64,000 nucleotides of DNA. Origin: Hymenobacter volaticus (GTDB lineage: Bacteria > Bacteroidota > Bacteroidia > Cytophagales > Hymenobacteraceae). The number at the start of each line of letters is the position of its first letter. Positions within the stretch are counted from its first letter, which is position 1. Shown piece after piece: positions 56,929 to 64,000 of this stretch. The position numbers and the translations under genes are program-made. The DNA is taken from the NCBI RefSeq assembly GCF_022921055.1, contig NZ_CP095061.1, positions 1,837,501-1,901,500 of the forward strand, written 5' to 3'. The notes beneath the pieces were generated by a model. It worked only from the letters and a program-made list of their open reading frames with translations, did no database searches and was not told where the DNA came from.

Positions 56929-58010
56929 GAAGCTCCCTAAGAATAGCAATAAATCTATTTCGCCAGCGAAACTTCGCTCTGTTCGCCTTTGTATTATCTA
57001 TAACTGATTTTGGTTCGAGAACTTCCAACTACAACAGCTAAGCTTTATCCTGTTCGCTTTTGCACACCAGACTAGTGTTTGTGCATTATCTATTTGCTCT
57101 AGGTCTGTTCGTGATGAAGACTGCTTCTAAAACCAAGCACTGTTGCCTTCAGGGCCCAAATATGACGAGACAAGGAGGTGCTACTAAATCGATTTAGTAA
57201 GACGCTTGAAGAAGGTGCTCTTCGATAAAAGACTATTTCTACTTGAGGATTCTTTGGTCAGATAAAGCCCTGATGGCTGACTTGGTTGTAGAAGAGAAAC
57301 CCAAATTCATCGTATAAATGGACTGCTAACGACTGCAAAACTATCTTTTACACGCAAGTCCTAAATAGTATTTCCAACTAGTAGAATAGAACAAAGTTCT
57401 AGTTACAGTTTCAAATACTTATGAAATTTGATTGCTGAAGGGAGCCAAAATTTCAGCTTTGCAATCACTTGCGTCTTGCATTGCGTAGGTCGTAGCACAG
57501 TTTTGTAGAAACTTATTTATAGAAAAAATGCAATTATTATTCTGTGATCTTATTGTAAATTTCTTTCATGAAACTATAAAATGTAGCCTGCGCTTAACTA
57601 TTCTTGCTGTCTAGACTAGATGCTATACTAGGAAGTATGGACCCAACGTGTGGCTACACCAAGTGTCTGCTGTATACCAGCCGTTGCTGATACATGAAAA
57701 CTGTTAAGGATAAGCAGCTAAGACCACTAAGGGAAAAAGTGCACTAGCGGTCAACGTCGTTGTAGAAGAAACGACGTGAACTTCGCAAGGCAGTGCTTGC
57801 ACGCTACGAATTGTAATTAAACCAGTAAGCAGTTTCTTTCCAAGAAAACTGATGGTAGTTGCCTGGTAGCTATGAGTCAAAAACCTACAGGACATAGTAG
57901 GCTACATCGAATTGCAGTGAAAGTTGTTGTGTTTTGGTTCAGGTGCACGTCACTTGTAATAGGACACTGGCTAATGAGCATGGCCTCTCTTATTCGTTCA
58001 CGCTGAAAGC
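56929..58010. other. Intergenic region between the Sus operon and the GH2 gene
   Basis: About 1.1 kb, AT-rich, with no frame that looks protein-like (a 63-aa frame at 57704-57895 has no family features). It contains the far upstream region of susC and the 3' side of the GH2 gene. I see no tRNA, repeat or strong terminator here. Confidence 0.45.
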
Positions 58011-60410
58011 TTACTTACTGCTGATGCTCAGGGTGTTGCTGCTTAAGCTATTAGCTGAGGCCGTTATCTGAATAGCTGTTGGTTTGACGCCTGCGCGAAG
58101 TAAGATAGTAGCAATGCCGGCTTCTGCCTTCACTGGGTTGTCGCCGATGAGTTCGGCTCCCTGCACATTGAAACTGACAGGGGTGGTTGCGTCCGGTACG
58201 ACGGTCCCATTTGCGTCCACCACCGACGCATACACGAACACCGCGTCGTTCTGGCCGGCTGCTAGGTCTCTGCCGTGGCGGGCGTAGCTGAGTTGAAGGC
58301 GTTGCGGTGCGCCCGGAGTGCGTCGTTCAGTTTGAGCGGCTGGTTTACCGTTGTGGTAGCCAACAGCCCGCAGCGTACCAGCAGTGAAGGCAGGCAGCGT
58401 GAAGGTGAAAGGCGGATGCTTTAGCTTATTGGAAAACGTAGTGGCATCGGGGCGCTGCCGGGCTACGGGTTTGCCGTTAAGTTGCAGCTCCACTTCGTCG
58501 CAGTTGCTGTACACGACCACTTGTTTGGCGGAGGTAGGCTGCCAGTAATTGGCAATATATACCATCGGTTTACCGAAGCCGTGTGGCGTTGTTACTGGGC
58601 CATATTGGCTTTGGTAGAAGTAGTACGCGAATTTGGGCAAACGAAAAATGTCGCCAACCCCCGACGATTCGATATCTGGGGCATAGCCGCGCTTGTAGTC
58701 AAACATCAGCCAGTTAGCGTCGCCTACGATTGGGCTGCGGAAGTTGTCGTTGTGGGCTTCCTGGAAGTTAAGGGCTTGTTGGGCCAGTGCTCGTTCGCCC
58801 TGGCCACGGAGCTGGCGCGAAGTCCGCTCCGACTCTTTCAGACCGGCGTAAGCCGTTTGGTTGAAGCCAGCATTCTGGGCATAGTACTCCCAGTCGCCGT
58901 ACTCGCAGAGCAGCAGTGGTTTTTGGCCGGCATACTTGCTCCAATAGTCGGGGGCCTTGCTGTGCTGGCGAGCCGGAATGAACACGTCGTAGGCGTAGTC
59001 CATCCAGCCGCATGTGTACACGCCTTCCTTCCAGGGAAGTTCCTGATGCACCGCTTGGTGGGTTTGCTCCATGTACGGCTTGCTCATCCCAGTCTCGTTC
59101 AACGACGATTCCCAGAGCACAATGCTGGGGTGGTTACGGTCGCGGCGCACCATGTCGCGCACGTTTTGTAGGCTGTTTTTCTGAAACTCTGCGTTGCCAA
59201 AGAACTGCCACCCAGGGATGGAGTTCATCACCAAAATGCCGAGTTCGTCGCAAGCATCGAGGAAGGCAGGGGAGGGCGGGTAGTGGGAGCAACGCACGAA
59301 GTTGAAGCCCGCCTCTTTTATCTGCCAAGCGTCGCGGTACTGCGCGTTGTCGGAGAGGGCGTAGCACAGGTAAGGATACTCCTGATGGCGGTTGGTACCC
59401 CGTAGCCGAACCTTTTGGTTGTTAAGATAGAAACCATCTTTGGCAAAGCGGATGGTTCGGATGCCGGTGTGCAGCTCTTGCCGATCAATCACGGTTCCTT
59501 CGCGCAGCACTTCCACCACCAGCCGGTAACGATACGGCTGCTCCGGCGACCATAGGCGCGGATTCGCAACCAAAAGCTGCTGGTCTACCCGCTCGAACGC
59601 GCCGGAAGCAATGCCCGCCGCTTCGTTTTGCACTCTACTGATTTCCTGGCCTTTCTCATCGAGCAGGGTAGCCCGCACCTGCACCGTTTGGTCTCGGTTG
59701 TCCTTGTTCTCCACCTCGGTTTGCAGCCGCAGCGTGGCCGACTGCGGGCTCACATTTTCGTAGTGAACCAGAATGCCACCACCGGCCGTGTGCCCCGCTT
59801 CCACGGGGTCGGAAATATGAACTCTGTCTTGTACGAGCAACTCTACCGAGCGGTAGAGGCCACTGTAGAAGTTGAAGTCTAGGTCTTTAAGCGGTTTGCC
59901 CGGCGGTACCTCAGGGTTGTCTTGGTTGTTGAGCTTCACGAGCAAACAGTTCTCCTGCCCGAATTTCACATGGTGCGTTACGTCCACGGTGAAGGGCAGA
60001 TAGCCGCCTATGTGTCGTTCGAGCCGCTTGCCGTTCAAATACACATCGGCGGTGTGCATGGCCGCCCCAAAATGAATGGCTACCTGTTTGCTGGAATCGG
60101 TGGCCGGTACATGAAAAAACTTGCGGTAAAAGCAGATGCCTTGCCACTGCTTCTTATCGGTCACGACGGGCTCTAGCTGCGCCGTGTGCGGCAACGAAAC
60201 GGGCACCCACGTAGTGTCGTTGGATTTGGTGAAAAAGGACGCGGTAACTGCCGTATCTGCGTCCTTCACAAACTGCCAGTCTTGGTTGAAATCAACGGCC
60301 GGAGCTATGTTGGATGAGGAATGCGTGGTGCACTCGCTCAGGGCTCCTGCCAGCAGCAAGCTGCCCCCAACACGAGCAAAAACCTTGGAAAGCAGCGGAA
60401 AGTCAGGCAT
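58011..60410 (-). CDS. Glycoside hydrolase family 2 enzyme
   Basis: Predicted exo-beta-glycosidase of 799 aa (beta-galactosidase/beta-glucuronidase-like). The N-terminus is signal- or lipoprotein-like (LLLAGALSECTTHSS, an atypical lipobox). A jelly-roll sugar-binding domain (about 37-200, DFNQDWQFVKD), an Ig-like domain (about 205-310) and a TIM barrel (about 315-600) follow. The acid/base Glu is in LWESSLNETGM and the nucleophile Glu in LLLCEYGDWEY. C-terminal beta-domains include a Big-type repeat. It starts 6 bp after the stop of the GH5-like gene, so both are co-translated and likely act on the same polysaccharide. Linkage specificity is undetermined. Confidence 0.88.
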   Translation of the reverse strand: MPDFPLLSKVFARVGGSLLLAGALSECTTHSSSNIAPAVDFNQDWQFVKDADTAVTASFFTKSNDTTWVPVSLPHTAQLEPVVTDKKQWQGICFYRKFFHVPATDSSKQVAIHFGAAMHTADVYLNGKRLERHIGGYLPFTVDVTHHVKFGQENCLLVKLNNQDNPEVPPGKPLKDLDFNFYSGLYRSVELLVQDRVHISDPVEAGHTAGGGILVHYENVSPQSATLRLQTEVENKDNRDQTVQVRATLLDEKGQEISRVQNEAAGIASGAFERVDQQLLVANPRLWSPEQPYRYRLVVEVLREGTVIDRQELHTGIRTIRFAKDGFYLNNQKVRLRGTNRHQEYPYLCYALSDNAQYRDAWQIKEAGFNFVRCSHYPPSPAFLDACDELGILVMNSIPGWQFFGNAEFQKNSLQNVRDMVRRDRNHPSIVLWESSLNETGMSKPYMEQTHQAVHQELPWKEGVYTCGWMDYAYDVFIPARQHSKAPDYWSKYAGQKPLLLCEYGDWEYYAQNAGFNQTAYAGLKESERTSRQLRGQGERALAQQALNFQEAHNDNFRSPIVGDANWLMFDYKRGYAPDIESSGVGDIFRLPKFAYYFYQSQYGPVTTPHGFGKPMVYIANYWQPTSAKQVVVYSNCDEVELQLNGKPVARQRPDATTFSNKLKHPPFTFTLPAFTAGTLRAVGYHNGKPAAQTERRTPGAPQRLQLSYARHGRDLAAGQNDAVFVYASVVDANGTVVPDATTPVSFNVQGAELIGDNPVKAEAGIATILLRAGVKPTAIQITASANSLSSNTLSISSK

Positions 60411-60416
60411 ATAGTT

Positions 60417-63008
60417 TTATTGCAGAGAAACAGATTCGAGGTCGAGGTGACGGGAGCCGGTGGCTGGGGCGGGCGTGTCGATTAGCACTTGCAGCACCTC
60501 CATATCCGCGAGCGGCAAGGCTGATTGCTGGGCAGGCTGATAGTTCAAAGTCAGGAAACCAGGGTAGGGGCGTGGCACGAGCAGCAGGGCATCGGGGCGG
60601 AATGCGGAAAGAGGAATCCGTACTTCCTGCAGTTCGGAGCCAAGCTGAATGGTGGCAGAGTACGCTACAGCATCCTTGGTGGCGAGTACTACCTTCACCG
60701 TAGTACCAGGTACACTGGCACTGCCCCTGACGGTTATCTCCTTGAAGCTCGTTAGTTCACTGGCCCGGCCGGCAAGCTTATGCCCGAAATAAGCCCGCAG
60801 AGCAGCAGCCGGACCAGTTGGTTTGGTAGATTGCGGTTGGTTGGGCCGCGCGGCTCCTTGCACAAGCCGTAGGGCGAGGGTGCCAGTGGGCGTCGTTACA
60901 TAGTCGGTCCAGGCGGTGCTGGCTATGCCGCGGGCTTCCACTACGTCCTGGTCGCGGCTGGCTTGAAAGAGCGGCAGAGGAGTAGCAGCCGCAACGATCA
61001 GTGTTTCCCAATGCTCGGAGTGATAGTAGTCCCAATCTCGGGGCTGGCCCTCGAATCCGCCGGGAAACGTTAGGGTCTGTTCTTTTTTGCAGAGCACTAT
61101 CCAGTAGCGCAACAAACCTGGATACGCTAAGTCGGCGGGTACGGTGGCTTCCACGGTGGCGTAGCTCGTAGTGGTCATGGGCAGCGTCTGGGTGCGGCCG
61201 TAATAGTGCTGAGCCACCAAGAACACACTGTCTTGGGGCGTAGCGCCAGTAAGGCGAGCCATGATGCGCACCGGCTGGCCAGCCGAAACTTGCGTGAGTG
61301 GCGTGTGCAGCACTTGTGGCCCAAGCTTGGTAGGCGCCGGGGCCGCATACTCGCCTAGCTTGATGTAGTTGAAGGTAGACTGCGAAGTGAACTGCGTAGT
61401 TGACTTACCGGCCGCGGCCACCACATACACGCCGGGCTGCACCGTGACGCTGCCGTTGGTAGCTTGGGCTTGAGTTGTATTGCCCTCGTTGAGACCACGC
61501 AAACTGAAGGTGTTGCCCAACTCAGGTAGCGCAAGCTGTAGCGGCTGCTCGTTCCACAGAATCTGCGTTACGGCCTTGCTCAAAGATGCCTTTTCGAAAG
61601 GGTCGCGGATGGGTACGGCATCGGGCATGATTTCGAGGCGCCACACCCCTGCGGCCAGCCGGTCGAGGAAGTAGGCACCGGTACCGCCGTAGCGCACCAC
61701 CGGCGAGGAACCCACTCCTGCCACGTGCTGTAAGCTTGCTACCCGTTTGGGCTGCGTGGTGGTGGAAGTGGTGTAGTAGAATTCTTCCGGCGTGTTCATT
61801 TCACTGAGACCTTGCCGGTAGCTAACCCGGAAAGCATCGAACACCGAATCCTGCGGATAACGGCCGAACGTTTGCCCGCGGCCAACGCGGTGGAACACCT
61901 TGGAGGCAATCAGCAAGCTCAACGCCTTGGCCGGCGTGTACACCAGATTCAGGTAGTGGGTCTGGTATTCGGTATTGGCAAACGCCATGGCCATGGGGTC
62001 GTAGGCAAACTGCGTGGCCCACTGAAAACCTGCTTCCCGAAAGCTGCGCGCCATAAATGGGTACATCACCGGCTGAATAATGTCGGCCGACTCAAACTCG
62101 TAGATCATGCGCGCCTTGCTGGTAAAGCGCTTATCCGTCCGAAACGGAATCGGGTATTGGTCGACGTAAGGCAGGAAGTTGCCGCGTAGGGCGTGGCCGC
62201 TTACCAAACCTTGCGGGTACCACTGAAATGTTAGTCCGTCCACTTTCGCGTTCAGGATGGCCTCGTACACATCCGGGTTTTCCGATACGTTGTAGAAAAC
62301 CGGCTTCCGGCAGCCCGTGGCCCGGATGGCTTGGGTCATGCGGTTGGCGAAGGCCGTGACTTCTGCTTCGGGCTTGCGGTACCGAGGCTCGTTGCATACT
62401 TCGTAGGCAATGATGTCCGGCTCGTCCCGATTGAGCTGTTTGGTGTAGGGGTTGCGGTGGTTGAGAAACTGCGTCAGGTACTTCTCCTGCGCCAGGATAG
62501 CCTGTGGGTTGGTGTAGGCCTGTGTTTTCGAGAAAATACTGGAGAAGCCAGTACCCGTGTCGCGTTCGGGGTAGCCGTTGTTCCAGTAAGCTATTGGAGT
62601 TAGAATAATCTTGATGCCGCGCTGCTTGAGTTGCGCCACCAGAAAGTCAAGCAGCTTCAAATGCTCATTATCTTGCAGATTGCCGAGTGTATCCGTGATT
62701 TCCACGTCCCACACGTGCACCCGAAACGCATCAACCCCCAGCCGCGACAAGTGGTACACATCCTGCATAATGGCTTGCTCGTGCGATACGCCTAGTTTCT
62801 GGTGCGCACGGTAGGCGTGGGCAAAGGGCGTGGTGTAGTTCACGCCAAACAACGCGACTTCCTTCTTGCCTTTTTGCCAGCGCAGCACGCCCTGCTTGTC
62901 TACAAACACGTCGCCCCCGGGCTGACGAGGAGCTTTTTGCGCCACCAAAGGCTGCGCTAAAAAGATGTTCCAAACACAGAAAAAGAAGACAAATAATCGG
63001 TTGGGCAT
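60417..63008 (-). CDS. GH5-like (clan GH-A) secreted glycoside hydrolase
   Basis: About 863 aa from ATG 63008, with signal peptide MPNRLFVFFFCVWNIFLAQP. The N-terminal TIM barrel (about residues 30-400) shows the GH-A pair of glutamates: acid/base in YEVCNEPRYR and probable nucleophile in IYEFESADI, with aromatic platform residues such as FQWYPQG. The remaining half comprises beta-sandwich domains (about 410-860), probably carbohydrate binding. Upstream in-frame ATGs to 63200 add sequence without a signal and are not used. It is first in a two-gene operon with the GH2 gene. Substrate (mannan, glucan or other beta-glycan) is not determined. Confidence 0.8.
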   Translation of the reverse strand: MPNRLFVFFFCVWNIFLAQPLVAQKAPRQPGGDVFVDKQGVLRWQKGKKEVALFGVNYTTPFAHAYRAHQKLGVSHEQAIMQDVYHLSRLGVDAFRVHVWDVEITDTLGNLQDNEHLKLLDFLVAQLKQRGIKIILTPIAYWNNGYPERDTGTGFSSIFSKTQAYTNPQAILAQEKYLTQFLNHRNPYTKQLNRDEPDIIAYEVCNEPRYRKPEAEVTAFANRMTQAIRATGCRKPVFYNVSENPDVYEAILNAKVDGLTFQWYPQGLVSGHALRGNFLPYVDQYPIPFRTDKRFTSKARMIYEFESADIIQPVMYPFMARSFREAGFQWATQFAYDPMAMAFANTEYQTHYLNLVYTPAKALSLLIASKVFHRVGRGQTFGRYPQDSVFDAFRVSYRQGLSEMNTPEEFYYTTSTTTQPKRVASLQHVAGVGSSPVVRYGGTGAYFLDRLAAGVWRLEIMPDAVPIRDPFEKASLSKAVTQILWNEQPLQLALPELGNTFSLRGLNEGNTTQAQATNGSVTVQPGVYVVAAAGKSTTQFTSQSTFNYIKLGEYAAPAPTKLGPQVLHTPLTQVSAGQPVRIMARLTGATPQDSVFLVAQHYYGRTQTLPMTTTSYATVEATVPADLAYPGLLRYWIVLCKKEQTLTFPGGFEGQPRDWDYYHSEHWETLIVAAATPLPLFQASRDQDVVEARGIASTAWTDYVTTPTGTLALRLVQGAARPNQPQSTKPTGPAAALRAYFGHKLAGRASELTSFKEITVRGSASVPGTTVKVVLATKDAVAYSATIQLGSELQEVRIPLSAFRPDALLLVPRPYPGFLTLNYQPAQQSALPLADMEVLQVLIDTPAPATGSRHLDLESVSLQ

Positions 63009-63071
63009 GAGGTGCAAAGTAGTAGATCGGCTTGCGCGCTTCGTTAAGCAGCCCGAAAAGTAGATAGGTTT

Positions 63072-63100
63072 ATTGGGTTGCCCAATCGATTGTGTTGGGC
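63072..63100. promoter_or_regulatory. Overlapping palindromes in the GH5-like/esterase divergent promoter
   Basis: ATTGGG-TTG-CCCAAT (63072-63086) overlaps GCCCAA-N9-TTGGGC (63080-63100). They lie 64 bp before the GH5-like start and about 165 bp before the divergent esterase start. A shared operator for both transcripts is plausible. Confidence 0.35.
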
Positions 63101-63264
63101 TTATAACTGTATCGAGCTTTAGTACCTGCATTAGGGCGTTAGATAGTGCTCTGGCTTCTTCCTGCGAAAAAGGCATTATGATGTCGCTGACGTTTAGCAC
63201 CTTTCGCCTAGTAGGGTAAGCCGCGTATCCCTCCTAACTAATGGCTCTTAACCCGCCTAAATCC

Positions 63265-64000
63265 ATGCGTATTCTGTTTCTGTTGGTTGGTTTGTTGGTA
63301 GGATCTTCTACTATGTTAGCCCAAACTACGTTTCGTCTTACGCGTGTGCCCGCCACCACGCCCGCCAATGCTGTGCTGTATATAGCAGGCTCTTTCAACA
63401 ACTGGAATCCTGGTAGCGCTGCTCATACTTTCATCCGCAACGCCGATGGTAGCTACCAACTCACGTTGCCGACTACCGTAACGGGACCTGTGGAATTTAA
63501 AATTACCCGTGGGGCCTGGACTTCCTCGGAAACCGACGCGCAAAACAACGACGTAGCCAACCGCCGCTACACCATCAATAAAGGTCCTGCTACCGTGAAC
63601 TTGCAAGTGTTAAACTGGAAGGACTTCGGGGGCAGCAGCAAACCCTGCCAAAGTACGGCGTTACAACCCAACGTGCAGGTAATCAGCACTGCGTTTGAAA
63701 TGCCACAGCTCCGGCGCACACGCCGCGTCTGGATTTATTTGCCTAATAACTACGCTACGGATACGGCCAGACGTTACCCTGTGCTCTATATGCACGACGG
63801 TCAGAACGTATTCGACGCCTGCACCAGTTTCGCCGGAGAGTGGGGCGTCGATGAAACTCTGAGCCAGTTGCAGGAGCAGGGTTTTGACTTTGGTGCTTCC
63901 ATAGTAGTAGCCGTGGACCATGGCGGCACAGAGCGACTAAACGAACTTTCTCCCTGGCGCAACCGCAAGCTTGGCGGTGGGCAGGGCGACCAATACGTTG
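63265..64000 (+). CDS. Secreted esterase with N-terminal CBM-like domain (partial, runs off the window)
   Basis: An open frame continues to the last base. Start MRILFLLVGLLVGSSTMLAQ at 63265 gives a clean signal peptide; an in-frame ATG at 63241 is also possible. Residues about 22-105 resemble a starch-binding CBM20/CBM48-like sandwich (LYIAGSFNNWNPGS). From about residue 130 the esterase D/Fes-type alpha/beta-hydrolase fold begins (RRVWIYLPNNYATD, YPVLYMHDGQNVFD), ending before the catalytic Ser is reached. Such enzymes remove acyl or feruloyl groups from polysaccharides or hydrolyse siderophore esters. Its position divergent from GH5/GH2 supports the polysaccharide role. Confidence 0.8.
   Translation, partial: MRILFLLVGLLVGSSTMLAQTTFRLTRVPATTPANAVLYIAGSFNNWNPGSAAHTFIRNADGSYQLTLPTTVTGPVEFKITRGAWTSSETDAQNNDVANRRYTINKGPATVNLQVLNWKDFGGSSKPCQSTALQPNVQVISTAFEMPQLRRTRRVWIYLPNNYATDTARRYPVLYMHDGQNVFDACTSFAGEWGVDETLSQLQEQGFDFGASIVVAVDHGGTERLNELSPWRNRKLGGGQGDQYV

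Noticed and set aside
56929..58010. Possible small gene at 57704-57895 (minus strand)
   Set aside because: 63 aa without signal peptide, domain pattern, promoter or terminator.
1..64000. CRISPR arrays, tRNA or rRNA genes, insertion sequences, prophage genes
   Set aside because: No regularly spaced repeats, no recognisable tRNA T-loop pattern, no transposase, integrase or phage structural proteins were seen. A tRNAscan and repeat search would settle it.

Overview
This window looks like chromosome from a Bacteroidota bacterium, most likely a Hymenobacter-like member of the Cytophagales. The genus is inferred from gene content and style, not from any search. Supporting signs are PorX with its receiver and PglZ-type domains, type IX secretion (T9SS) C-terminal sorting domains, a SusC/SusD/SusE locus, a fused LpxC-FabZ enzyme, OMP_b-brl_3-type receptors, no obvious Shine-Dalgarno sequences, and TACTTTTG boxes (Bacteroidota -7 consensus TAnnTTTG) ahead of several housekeeping genes.

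Layout. 0-12 kb is housekeeping: a NeuD-like acyltransferase, TrhO, a nucleoside phosphorylase, a LuxC-type acyl-CoA reductase divergent from a ferredoxin, a sugar amidotransferase beside a nitrilase-fold amidohydrolase, ValS and oligopeptidase B. 12-22 kb holds an outer-membrane receptor flanked by a second, truncated peptidase copy, a 2-oxoacid dehydrogenase E2, CinA, two DUF4197 paralogues and an Asp-rich protein. 22-28 kb is the lipid A cluster (lpxD, lpxC-fabZ, lpxA) with a lone ABC ATPase and an HD hydrolase. 28-38 kb has porX, a stand-alone TonB plug-like protein, another receptor, a MarR regulator, an M1 peptidase, a calcineurin-type phosphatase and a DUF2027-Smr protein. After an AT-rich gene-poor stretch (38.5-40.9 kb) come a secreted beta-propeller-like protein and a triple-PA14 T9SS cargo protein. 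45.7-64 kb is carbohydrate-centred: a GH13 amylase-family T9SS cargo protein converging on a BadF-type sugar kinase and a SusC-SusD-SusE operon (a probable starch/alpha-glucan locus), then a GH2 plus GH5-like pair and a divergent esterase that runs off the window.

The most striking global signal is that at least nine otherwise well-conserved genes are broken by single-base frameshifts. Every one is repaired by adding one C or G to a C/G homopolymer (about 12 sites). The simplest reading is systematic homopolymer under-calling in the assembly. Genes marked pseudogene for this reason are probably intact in the cell.

A second style feature is a set of very long, perfect or near-perfect inverted repeats (16-35 bp stems), mostly between convergent genes and acting as bidirectional terminators. 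Two families of REP-like palindromes also occur. Candidates for new biology are the nitrilase/N-acetyl-sugar amidotransferase pair, the acyl-CoA reductase/ferredoxin pair, the free-standing TonB plug-like protein, and the propeller/PA14 surface-protein locus behind the AT-rich gap.
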